Assembly: GCF_947179165.1 (NCBI RefSeq)
Contig: NC_077241.1
Coordinates: 30,747,246-30,811,245 of the forward strand
Reading direction: 5' to 3'
DNA length: 64,000 nucleotides
Source of the DNA: Solanum dulcamara
Lineage: Eukaryota; Streptophyta; Magnoliopsida; Solanales; Solanaceae
Numbering within the stretch: the stretch's first letter is position 1; every line of letters starts with the position of its first letter. The notes under the pieces were generated by a model that was not told where the DNA came from, did no database searches, and saw only the letters and a list, made by a program, of their open reading frames with translations. This document shows positions 1 to 10,654 of this stretch, one piece after another. The position numbers and the translations under genes are program-made.

Positions 1-22
1 TACAGAAGTACGGGATATAACA
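1..22 (-). repeat. 5' terminus of a minus-strand LTR (cut by window edge)
   Basis: The reverse complement begins TGTTATATCCCGTAC, the standard start of this LTR superfamily, directly after a polypurine tract (reverse complement of 23-43). This is the 3' LTR of the minus-strand element whose internal region follows; the rest lies outside the window. Confidence 0.8.
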
Positions 23-109
23 TCCTTCCCCCTTTGAGAACATTCGTCCTCGAATGTTAACTTGTCTTATAGTGTTTCAGGGAAATTTTGGGTGTTCTCT
101 ATAACAGTT

Positions 110-530
110 GCTATCCTCTCCATTTAGGAGTTCAAATTACCCTTGTATATAGGGAACAAGTACGAGTATCTTTCCTCGATCTCTTTTTTGACTTCTCAGG
201 TCATCCCTTCCCTTTGTTTTTGTTTTGCCACACTTCTTTGATGGAAGTCACGTCCTTAGTTTGCAACCTTTTAATTTACCAATCCAAGATGGAGATAAGT
301 TTCTCCTTGTAGGATAACTCTTCCATTTCATGGACTTCATTTATGGGACATACTCTGGGTGGATCACCAGTATATTTGCGAAGCATCTATATCTGATAGA
401 CTGGGCGTATGGTTTCCAAATCAGGTGGTAAGTTCAATTTACAAGTAACTTTGTCTATCTTACGAGCAACTTGATAAGTTCTAATATAGTTTGGGCTAAG
501 TTTCCTTTTCTTGTCAAATCTTATTATTTC
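110..530 (-). pseudogene. Integrase C-terminus and chromodomain remnant, Tekay/Del-type chromovirus
   Basis: Reading the minus strand gives the end of a Ty3/Gypsy integrase: FDKKRKLSPNYI at about 470-510, then LNLPPDLETIRPVYQI ending near 387. A stop follows, then the linker containing SYKEKLISILDW and the chromodomain with RLQTKDV and KEVWQNKNK, ending in the YSYLFP box near 130. Chromodomains of this clade guide integration into heterochromatin. There are several in-frame stops. Upstream in its own direction the sequence switches at about 530-545 straight into the element's leader, so gag and nearly all of pol are missing. Confidence 0.8.
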
Positions 531-539
531 CTTTTCCTG

Positions 540-1131
540 TTCTAGGAGAATTTTGGCAGAGTTTCCTCTATATTTCGTAACTATCCCCAAAACCTGCATG
601 TAGGAAATACCAACAATGCCTCACAGGGACAACATATATATTCATCTCACATCACAGCCACACAGGGCTTTCAATATCACCTCATATCGCAGCCACACAG
701 GGCTTTCAATATCAATAATAGTATAAAAATAATGGACTTACCTCGTATGTCCAACTTTGAACTTCATCTGTTACACTTCCCTGTCTACTTTCTTTTTAGT
801 TTTCAAATTTATATTTCAATCATACTTCAATACATTACCTGGCACATATCTTTTGTGCCTTGGCTTACCTGTGTGCTTGGTAACTTCCAATATCATCAGT
901 CACTTTCTTCTATCAATGCTGTCCTTCTACTAAAATCAGAGGTTAGTATAAGGAATTTTACTTCCTATGACTCAGCTCTATTGCACGATCTTTAGATATG
1001 AAAGAAGAGTAACATCCTAAATGTCCTGTAGCCTCCTGTTTATAGATATGGCACGCAACACACCGATAAACAAGACTCTATTAGATATGGTCTGCAGACA
1101 ACCCAAGGACAAACTGCTTTGATACCACTTC
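540..1131 (-). other. Leader (5' untranslated internal region) and PBS of minus-strand element
   Basis: The reverse complement carries the leader motifs found in every copy here: the PBS TGGTATCAAAGC (1116-1127), the AGGAGGCTACAGGACATTTAGG block, and the segment around 'ggcattgttggtatttcc' near 600. It lies between the LTR end at 1132 and the truncated integrase, so this internal region is only about 1.1 kb. No coding region is seen between 600 and 1130. Confidence 0.75.
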
Positions 1132-3778
1132 TGTCACAACCCAACCCCATGGGCCGCGACTAGGGTCCGACCTGGACCCCCGTAACTTTCAAATATAACC
1201 AAATTGAACTATGGGTAATGTGATAAAACCCCCAAAACCCTAATGGGTTAAAACTTTTTCATACTCATGTAGCCCCCTTTATTCATTCGTATCATGACAT
1301 GAAAGGGCACGCAAGCCGACAAGGCTGCCATAACATAACAACATGTATAATACATCACACAGACCCAACTAAACCAAACTGACATATACAACCCACATAT
1401 ACATGTCTGCAGATCTCCAAAAATATTAACAACAACATATGGTGGGACAGGGCCCCCACTGTACCCCTAAATAGACAAAACAATTTTATACATCAATGGT
1501 CAGTGTCAAAAACTAGGCTCCGATATAATGGAGCCTCCTCCAGCTGAGTTGAGCAGAATCTTAAGTTGGCGGACTCCCAAAACCTGTACCTATACCTGCG
1601 GGCATAAAATATAGCCCCCAAATAAAGGGGGTCAGTACGACATATGTACTTAGTATGTAAAACGTAACATAATACAATTGGAGGTATATCCGAAATAGAG
1701 AAGCAAGGGAACAAGTTATCAAGTCAGAAACCTATACCTGTACTTTCTGAATTACAAAAGCATGCATTTTCGAATCATATCATATAGCCGACCCTTTCAG
1801 GGGTCCGGTGAATCACCTCTGTAAAACCATCATGGCACCCATGCCATCACCTCCTTATTACAACACATTATCATACATATACATACGTACCCGGCCCTCT
1901 AGTGAGGGGCTCAGTGGACAATGCAGTAAATTGTGTATGATAACGTACCTGGCCTAGGACTCAGTGAAAGAAGGGTTACAATATACACGATTAGAGTAGT
2001 GAGTAACTCTATGCAATTTAAATCATTATCAGAGACTCGACAAAATAAGAAAGTTAAGCTTTTGTTTGAGGACCTGAGTAACGGTGTAGTCATCTCGAGT
2101 GTCCTCTAAATGCCATTATGGGTTGCCTCAAAAGTAATCTCAGGGACCCTAGACATGTATTAACATAGGGCCAAATCATTTATGGAATCAAAAACACTTA
2201 GTCTCATATAGTATTTAAGACTTGGGGCCTGTATATTTGGTACCTCTTTAACATATAGAAGTTTCCAGCAAAACAGTTCAACTACTATCAGAGTTCGACA
2301 TTCACAAGTAAATAGGAGATGTTAAGAATGGAGTTACTCCGGAGCTCACATCATATTTAACTTATAACTAAGACATGCCAGAAAAAAAAAGAGTAAACTC
2401 TATATAGTCTACACTTTCCTTCAAGTGGTCATTATATACATATCCTGTACCCGGCCCATCCTGGGGCTCGGTGAACAACTATAGCTTCATAATATCATTT
2501 TCATACCAAGTACATATCAAGAGAAAGGAAAGATAGTTTCCCATACACTACTCTTTAGCACGTAGAAGCCTTAACAGGCAATGCTCAATTCTTGTAGGGG
2601 TGTCAACACCTAACTATAGTTAGGGATTATGAGGCGTACATGGAGTCCTGGGAATGGAATTATCCCCACATTCCACATACAATTCACTTAAGTCTAAGAC
2701 TTTCCAAAAGGAAAGAAAGATAGCTTTACGTACTTATACCAAAACATGCCAAGAGAAAGCTTTACATACCTCGTACGAGTCACTCTTTGTCCCGTTCACC
2801 TCATCGTCCTTTGAACCTATTCAACAAGAAAGTAATACGAATATCAACCACTCTTAACTTTTCAGGATCTTAGGTTGCACTTAGTATTCATGGAACCTAT
2901 TTCCTTGTTCGTCTCCTCAACTAGTTCCTTAATTAGTTAAGGCGTTAATAAAAATTTGGCAGCACCTCCCTTATAACGTGCCCTCTCCAAATTTCCAATT
3001 ATATCCCTAAACACTAAATCCAATAAACAACAACAACCTGCAGAATATTTTTAAGCAATTCACACCAACAATATACAACATAAGCTCCAAACGACTCGCT
3101 CAAAATTACGATATCAAAATAGAGTGTCTAGCCTTTATTTTATAACACATTTAATTATACAAAACGAGGGGTAGTGTGGATTCAACCATCACCAACCACA
3201 CCCCTATTAGAAAAAATTTAGGACCTGCAATGAAACACCACACCCCTGCAGCAGCGCCTCACAATAACAACACTTTACTTCGACAACAATTATACTATAA
3301 CGACTCCAACTTAGTTTATTTCGAACGTCAAGCATATCTATGTTGTTTTCACATTTCCAGATACTTAAACAACATATAATACACTTCTTAACAATAAAAT
3401 AAACTCCAAATTAAGAGGAGAAACCTTACCTTACCTGAAATTTACCAAAACTGCCAAATTGCAACTCAAAACTTCTCCAAACGTGCTGAAATTAAGCGGG
3501 CTGTTTATGTCCCTTCTCCTCTGCCCCAAATTGGAATTTTTGGTTATAAAACACTATAATATAACCATGGTACACCTCGTATAATTAATTCACGGAACGA
3601 AACTCAAAGTCTTACCTTGGCAGCCCCCAAACCCGTAGCCTCCTTTCCTTGTCTCCAATGTTTTGCTTCAACTTTCTCTTGTTTGTTCTAAGTGTAAAGC
3701 TGAAGTTATAGTTCTGTAGACATCATAAGATACATATATACATCTCCACATTGTTGAGGAATACCGTAGATAATTGTT
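1132..3778 (-). repeat. Long LTR, minus strand, truncated at its 5' (U3) end
   Basis: It starts at TGTCACAACCC (the LTR 3' terminus in reverse) beside the PBS. Reading leftward it keeps the superfamily landmarks: the CCCCC/GGGGG hairpin near 1612-1640, the GCATGCAT block near 1763, the 'ttggcagcacctccc' block near 2960 and the splice-donor region near 3615. Homology stops at about 3778 at a jump to plus-strand internal sequence, so roughly the first 700 bp of U3 are missing. Confidence 0.75.
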
Positions 3779-4188
3779 GAATTGATGGCAATAGAAACTA
3801 GGAGGTCGATACTGGTATGGTAAAACAAAGTTGGAAAAGACTTATAATCCAAAAAAGATGGTTTAGAGAAGACTGATAGATCTAAATAGAATGATATTAA
3901 GGCACCGACTGAATGGATACACAGGGATAAACTATGACGACCTGTAGTTAAAAGAAGTAACAATATGTGTAAGACAAGAGTACTAGGGAAAGAGGAAATG
4001 AAACACAAGTATCCGTACCTATTTCCTACGTTTACAGGTAATCCTAACCTTTGGAACTCTGATATTGATTTCTTGATAAAAGTATATGTTATGGCAACGG
4101 GATAGAGGACCTCTCCATATAATCGGTATAAGGTCTGGAGGAAGGTTTTGGTTTACATTTGAGGACGAATATTCAAAGGGGGGAAGGA
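3779..4188 (+). other. 3' end of a plus-strand element: spacer, chromodomain tail and PPT
   Basis: 3779-3990 resembles the non-coding spacer of the LARD-like elements elsewhere in the window. 3990-4035 encodes the chromodomain tail (EEMKHKYPYLFPT-like). About 150 bp of 3' untranslated sequence follows, and the polypurine tract AAAGGGGGGAAGGA is at 4175-4188, directly before an LTR start. Everything upstream is lost. Confidence 0.7.
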
Positions 4189-4554
4189 TGTTACACCCCG
4201 TACTTTAGTACCTTGGAATGCTTCGTAAGCTTCTTAAGTTTCAGGGAAGGCTCTTAAGTTTCTTAGAAGTCGTCATGTGAGTCAAATAATCTATAACGCT
4301 ATCAAATAATCCTAAAGAAAGAAGAAGGAGATACTCCATAAGATAGAGGGTTGGAAATAGGGTTACAAGAATCTGAAAGAAGTTAGAGGCCAAGTAATGA
4401 GTCGTAGGACTTGACCTACTTGCGTAAGCTACCGATTTGGACGTCTTACATAATTAAGCTCCTGGAGCACACGTCGACCTTAAGTAGCAAGGAATACGTA
4501 GGCTCTTGAAGTGATATGAGATTACGAACTCATGAAAATGAAGCAAGAAAGTGA

Positions 4555-4830
4555 CAAGTAGGTGAAACACCTACTTGGGGTGGACCCCACGCTGCCACAT
4601 AGCAGCATATGATTGGTTGCATAGCGTGAGGTAGCACCCTAGAGGGCTTCCACATGTCACCCCTAGGGGATGCCACATGTCACATCCTAGGGAAGGCTAT
4701 ATATACTTAGTCTTATGACTAAGCCTTCATTTTCCATCCTTTTTACACTTAGAAAAAATATGAGAAACATTGAGGAAGAGAGAAAGAAGCTACGGGAGCC
4801 ATGGCTTTGAGGTAAGTTCCCCAATTTCTT
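4555..4830 (+). promoter_or_regulatory. LTR promoter: palindrome, CACATG elements, TATA box, splice donor
   Basis: A palindrome with 10-bp arms CAAGTAGGTG/CACCTACTTG and spacer AAA occupies 4555-4577. Two 'ccacatgtcac' boxes lie at about 4650-4682. A TATA-like CTATATATAC follows at about 4687. About 110 bp downstream a start codon in good context (gagccATGgc, 4801) is followed after 11 nt by GAG|GTAAGT. The same order recurs in the other LTRs. Promoter activity is inferred. Confidence 0.55.
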
Positions 4831-6583
4831 TCCGTGAATTAGTTATTTAAGGTATCCTACGGTGATATGATGGTGTTTAAAAACATAAAATTTATCGTTA
4901 GGGGAAAGAGGAGGTTTTTGTTCTTGTTAACAAACCCGTTTTTGAATGATATTGTTGTTAGTAAAACAAGTATAACTCCTTGTGTAAGGCTTTGTTTCAA
5001 GTGATTCATGCTTTGGAAAGATATTTCATAGGTATATAACTTTTATTTAGCCTCTAAAATCCATTTTTGCTTTTATCTGCTCGAAAAAGGGTGGTGAAGC
5101 ATGGGGGAGCTGCTGCCCAGATTTCGTTTTAGAAATTCTACAAGGACTACTGTTGATATTTTGGGCATATTGTTTTGTACAAAATTGTTGTAGGGGTGAT
5201 TCGAAATTGTATACGACCCTAAGACACATGTATATAACTTTCATTGAGGACACAAATCCTGTTTCCCTCAATTACCCCTTTGAAACTAAGAGACAATGCA
5301 AGACAGTAGGCTGTCCAGAATTCACGTTTTGATAATTTTGGTGCGTTTGACGAGTTTAGGTTAAGGTAAGGGTTTTTCTTTAAATTTGGAGTTTATGGTG
5401 TGGTTATGAAGTATATTATACATTGTCTAAGTGACTGGAAATAGGTAAATTCCATAAATATGCTTGACGTTCGAAACAAACCAAATTGGAGTCACTATAG
5501 TTAAATTATAGTCGAAGCAAGATGTTGTGCTTATGGTGTGTGGCTTCAGGTTCATGGTGATGTGTTGCAGGGACTAAAAGTGTTCTAAAATAGGTGGTGA
5601 AGCTTCTGGTTGAAGCCACATGATCCCCCGCTTTGTACAGTTAAAGATTTTACAAAATTGAAATTAGAAACCCTATTTTGGTATCGTGGTTTCGAGCCAG
5701 TCATTTGCAGTTTGTGTTGTATTATGTTGGTGTGAACTGCTTATACACATGCTGCAGGTTGTTGTTGTTGGTTGGCTGTAGTTATTAGGAGTGTAATTGG
5801 AAATTCGTATAGGGCATATTATAGGGGAGGTGCTGCCCTATTTTCGTTAACACCTTAACTAGTTAAGGAACTAATCGAGAAGGCGAGCGAGGAAATAAAT
5901 GTTGTGAATACTCATAGGCATGTCTTAGATTTAAGTGACAAATGATATATGTTTGAAGCTTGGGGTAAATCTATTCATGAGCTCTGAACATGATTCATGA
6001 TTCATAATTCGTGCTCACTTCTGAATGTTAAGACTCTTAAAGTAGTTAAGCTCCCATCCTTCAAGTCTTCTATATGCTGAAGAGTAGCGTATGTAAAGCT
6101 TAACTCTTCTTTTTTTGTGGCATGTCTTAGCCATAGGTGGTTGTAATGTGTGATGTGGAGGTAGTTCCATTCTTAGAACCCTGAGCATGACTCATTAATC
6201 TTAGTCACTTCTTGATGTTAGAACTCCCGCGATGGTTGAGTTATGGTCTTGTAAGCCTTCTACGTGATAAAAAGTAATACACGTAAAGCCTATTTCTTCC
6301 TTTTCTTGAAATAGATTAATGTAAGTGAAACGATATATGATATGAGTTAGAGACAATTCCATTTACAGGTTCTGGATGTGACTCATGACTTGGACTCACT
6401 CTTGAATGATAAGGTTCTTAAAGTAGTTGAACTACGACCCTTGAGCCTTCTATAGGCTGACTAGTGATGGAATGTGTAAGCTCCTATGCCTAGGGGCTCT
6501 TGAACATACTTTATAGTGATACCTAAGGGATGTTTGATATGTTACAGAGTTTTACGTGCATGTGTATGCGTTATGATATATAT

Positions 6584-6863
6584 GGATCGAGCCGAACGTA
6601 CCTCACCATATCTTGCTATGTAAGGATCGGGATGTATGTTCCACGGCATGTCATACGATATCTGGATCGGGCCATCTTACCTTGGCATTATTATGCGATA
6701 TACGGATCAGGTTGTTGTTCCTTGGCATTATTATATGATATTCGGATCAGGTCGTCGTTCCTCGGCATTATTATACGATACATGGATCGGGCCATCATTC
6801 CTCAGCGTGTACTTTCTATATACATAGATCGGGCTGTACGTTCCACAGTACTAATGGTATATA
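6584..6863 (+). repeat. 40-bp minisatellite inside LTR, about 7 copies
   Basis: GGATCGGG-type unit starts fall at 6584, 6624, 6664, 6704, 6744, 6784 and about 6824, an exact 40-bp spacing. The unit core is GGATCGGGCC-TCGTTCCT followed by CGGCATTATTAT-CGATA. Copies differ by several substitutions, so the array is not new. Confidence 0.9.
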
Positions 6864-7575
6864 TGTTCTTATGATGAAAAAATGGTGTAGTTATTACATA
6901 AGTCCCCGAACGAGCTAGGTACAGTATGCGATGATAGAATGTATGCCTTTATTTTATAAAGTACATGTACGATATATGGCTAAATGTTATACTTGCCCCC
7001 TACACCCCTATTTCAGCTGTTGTCTCAGTTATGGTGTTTTATGATTTATATACTTAATACATATATCGTACTGACCCCCCTTTTCTTGGGGGGCTGCGTT
7101 TCATACCCGCAGGTACTTGTGTTCACTTTGGAGATCCATCAGCTTAGGATTTCCTCTCAGCTATATTGGAAGTGCTCCACTATTGTGGAGCCTAATGTTT
7201 GATACTGGTCATGTAATATGTATATATTTATATATTCAGGGGTACGACGGGGGCCCTGTCCCGCCATATGATGCAGTTATTACTCTTAGAAGTCTGTAGA
7301 CATGTGTATGTGGGTTATTTGTAAGTTCATTTCAATTGTGCTCATACGATTTACTGCAAATGTTTTCATAGGATGGCAGCCTCGTCGGCTCGCGTGCCCT
7401 TTCCTATTATGATACGGGTGAATGAGGCTACAGGGTTATGAAAAAAAGTTTTTGACCCATTGGAGTTTGTGTATAGTATCACTTTGTTCACAGTCAATTT
7501 GACTACAACTGATAGGTATGTATATGGGGGTCCAGGTCGGTCCTTAGTCGCGGCCTACGGGGTTGGATCGTAACA

Positions 7576-8704
7576 TAAGTGGTATCAGAGCAGTTCGTCC
7601 TTGGAGTGTCTGCAGACCGTGTCTAGTAGAATCCTGATTATCGATGTGTTGTGTGCCACATCTATAAATAGTAGGCTACAAGACATTTAGGTTGTTACCT
7701 TTCTTTTATACCTGAGATCTTGCTATAGATCCGAGTCATAGGAAAATTCCTTATATTAACCTTAGATCTTAACAGAAGGACGACACCAACAGAAGGAGGT
7801 AATTGATGACGTGGGAAGTTACGAAGCACACAGGTAAGTAAAGTAAAGGCCTGAAAGATATCTATTGGGTAAGGTATTGACATGTGATTGAAATGTAAAG
7901 TTTAAACCTGAAAGGAAAGCAGAAAGAAAGTGCAACAGATGCAGTTTGAAGTTGGAAAGACGAGGTAAGTCCATTACTTTCATATTATTATTGACATTGA
8001 AAGCCCTATATGGCTATAATATGAGATGATATTGAAAGCCCTGTGCAGCTGTGATATGATACAAATATATATATGTTGGCCCTGTGAGGCATTGTTGGTA
8101 TTTTCTGCATGCAGGTTTGGGATAAGTAAATATAGAGGAAACTCTGCCGAAATTTTCCCAAAATAAGAAAAAGGGAATAAAACATAGCTTTATAACATGT
8201 CTTGGAAATTTATACCGAGTACCCATATTATGCCAAATTAAAACTATAAGAGGTACTCTTCATGTCATCAATAAGGGATACCTTTTTTACTCGGGGAAGT
8301 TTATTACGGAGAAACAAAAGTCTGTCTGAGCAGTACAGTTCAGACCATAGTATCTCCAGCCATAATTATGCTGTAGAAAAAAAAAAGCTCAGGTTGAAAG
8401 GTAAGATGTCCAGTAATTGAGATTCACTCATTTTGAAAGTACCAAGCCCTAACTCCTAATTGTAAATTCGATGAGTTGTTCATAACTCGAGGATAAACTC
8501 AGAATGAGACCAGGTAGGTCAAGTATTAAAAGAAGTACTGTGATGTTTAAGAGATTCTAGTTTCTTCCAACAATGGTTGGAAAATGGGTTACGATAACAG
8601 TTTATAATTCTCCACCGACTAATTGGAGAAAGTGCTTCGAACAGAAGAACCTCAAAGAGATGTTAGGAACTGAATGTGAGTGCGAACTAAAAAGGGGACA
8701 TGTA
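7576..8704 (+). other. PBS, leader and non-coding spacer of a LARD-like element
   Basis: The PBS TGGTATCAGAGC is at 7580-7591, a perfect match to the initiator tRNA-Met 3' end. The leader runs to about 8230, with the PBS-proximal hairpin at 7643-7662 and the conserved 'gcattgttggtattttctgcatgcag' stretch at 8090-8115. From 8230 to about 8704 there is AT-rich sequence with no open reading frame I can defend. At the point where gag starts in the coding element, this one continues into the non-coding spacer. Confidence 0.7.
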
Positions 8705-10395
8705 AGTATGAATTGAATGGGACTGTTGTTAGTATATTAGTATAACTTCTTGGGTACAGCTTCATTTCGAGTGATTCAATATATTTTGGAAAGATATTTC
8801 ATAGGTATATAAATTTTGATTTGCCTTTAAAATCTTTTTTGCTTTTATCTGCTCGAAAAAGGGTGATGAAGTATAGAGAAGGTACTGCCTAGATTTTGGT
8901 TTTGGACATCTTACATGGACTGTTGTTGGTATTTTAGACATATCTTTTTGTACAGAATTGATGTAGGGGTGATTTGAAATTGTATGCAACCCTAAGACAC
9001 ATGTCTATAACTTTCATGGGACATAAAGCCTGTTTCGCTCAATTACCCCTTCGAAACAAAGCGATAATGCAAGATAGTAAGCTGTCTAGAATTCACGTTT
9101 TGATAGTTTTGAGTGAGTTGTTTGGGGTTTGTATTGTGTAATGTTGGTGGGAATTGCTTGTATATATGTTGCAGGTTGTTGTTGTTGGTTGGCTGTAGTT
9201 ATTAGGGGTGTTATTGGAAATTTGGATAGGGCATATTATAGGGGAGGTGTTGCCCAATTTTCGTTAACGCTTTAACTAATTGAAGAACTAGTCGAGGAGA
9301 CAAATAAGGAAATAGGTTCCATGAATGCTAAGGTGCAACTGAGGGCACTGAAAAGTTAAGGTTGTTGATACTCGCATATCTTCCATGTTAAATAGGTTCG
9401 GAGGATGAAGACGTGGACGTGATTAGGAGAAGTCCATATGAGGTATGTGAAGCTTTATTTTGGCATGTTTTTGGCATATGTATGTAAAGCTATTCTTCTC
9501 TTTTTTGGCATGTCTTAGACGTAATTAATGAATGATATGTATATGAGCTAGGGGTAATTCCATTCATAAATTCCAAGCATGAGCCATGAGTTTCATTGAC
9601 TTCGTGATATTAGAACTCCTGTAGTAATTGAGTTATTGTCTTTAAGGGCTTCTATATGATGAAAGGTGGTATGTGTAAAGCCCGTCTCTTCTTCCCTTTT
9701 GAATGTCTTAAATGTAAGTGAATGGAGGTATGATATGAGTGTAAAGGCAGTTCAAGTTGTAAGTCCCGAGTATAACTTATGACTCGAGTTCACTCCTAAA
9801 TGCTAAGGGTCTTAAAGTAGTTAAACTACGACCCTCGAGCCTTCTATAGGCTGAATAGTTATTGGGTGTGTAAATTCCTAAATCTAGGGTTTCTTAGGCA
9901 TATTTATGATAATGGTTGGGGGATGTCTGATGTGTTACCAAGTCTTACATGAACGTATTTGCATTGTTGTGTGATATGTGGATCGGGCCATCGTTCTTTG
10001 GCATTATTATATGATATGCATATATACAGATCGGGTCGTCGTTCCTCAGCACTAATATATGAGATACGAATCGGGCCGTCGTACCTCGGCATTATCATAT
10101 AATATATGGATCGGGCCGTCGTACCTCGGCATTATCATACGATATATGGATTGGGCCATCGTTTCTCGGTATTATTACACAATATGTGGATCAGGTTGTC
10201 GTTCGTCGGCATGTGCTATCTATATACATGGATAGGGCTGTATGTTCCACAGCACTAATAGCATATATATGCCTATCATGATAGATGATGTATTTGTAAC
10301 ACCGAGTCCCCGAGTGGGCCAGATATGATACGTGATAATGGTATACAAGACTTTATTTTGTGAGGTGCAAGTACAGTACCCTACTAAATGTTAAT
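8705..10395 (+). repeat. LTR fragment truncated at both ends, plus strand
   Basis: Similarity to the 4189-7575 LTR begins around its position 4957 and continues through the 'ataggggaggtgttgccc' block (9237-9253) and the minisatellite, and stops near 10395, where the sequence switches to a chromodomain tail. No termini, PBS or PPT belong to this fragment. It sits inside the internal region of a larger chain, so it is a recombination or deletion product. Confidence 0.65.
9979..10270 (+). repeat. 40-bp minisatellite in LTR fragment, about 7 copies
   Basis: GGATCGGG-like unit starts lie at about 9979, 10028, 10068, 10108, 10148, 10188 and 10230. Spacing is 40 bp apart from an 8-bp insertion in the first unit and a 2-bp one near the end. 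It is the same unit as at 6584-6863. Confidence 0.85.
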
Positions 10396-10654
10396 GTGCC
10401 TTCCGTTAAGATACTGTGTCAAAACCAAAACCAGAAAGAGGATGACCAGAGAAGCTAAAGAGGATATGAGACACAAGTATTCGGACCTATTCCCGATATC
10501 TATAGGTAACCCCACCTCTTGAAACTTGTATATTAAGTACTTGGATAGAAGTATGGGTGATGGAAACAGTAAAGAATCGCCCTACAATTTGTATAAGGTG
10601 CTAAGGGAAGTTTTGTTTAACATTCGGGGACGAATGTTCTAAAGGGGGGAAGGA
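10396..10654 (+). pseudogene. Chromodomain tail, 3' UTR and PPT
   Basis: Around 10430-10505 the plus strand reads KPERG-MTREAKEDMRHKYSDLFPIS, the end of a Tekay/Del chromodomain with a short frame disruption. The polypurine tract AAAGGGGGGAAGGA occupies 10641-10654, directly before the LTR start at 10655. Everything upstream in pol is missing. Confidence 0.7.

Larger units (their letters stand above)
4189..7575 (+). repeat. Complete long LTR (about 3.39 kb), plus strand
   Basis: It begins TGTTACACCCCGTAC just after a polypurine tract and ends GGGTTGGATCGTAACA (TG...CA) directly before a primer-binding site at 7580-7591. A PPT on the left and a PBS on the right mean this one LTR is at once the 3' LTR of a left element and the 5' LTR of a right one, a product of LTR-LTR recombination. 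It contains a U3 palindrome (4555-4577), a TATA box near 4688, a splice-donor-like GAG|GTAAGT at 4811/4812, a 40-bp minisatellite (6584-6863) and a GC hairpin (7075-7093). Confidence 0.85.

Noticed and set aside
3960..4000. 'agttaa' and 'agagtactagg' just before the chromodomain tail, like a worn 5S segment
   Set aside because: Only two short matches in plausible order; too little to separate from chance. An alignment to 16196-16298 would decide.
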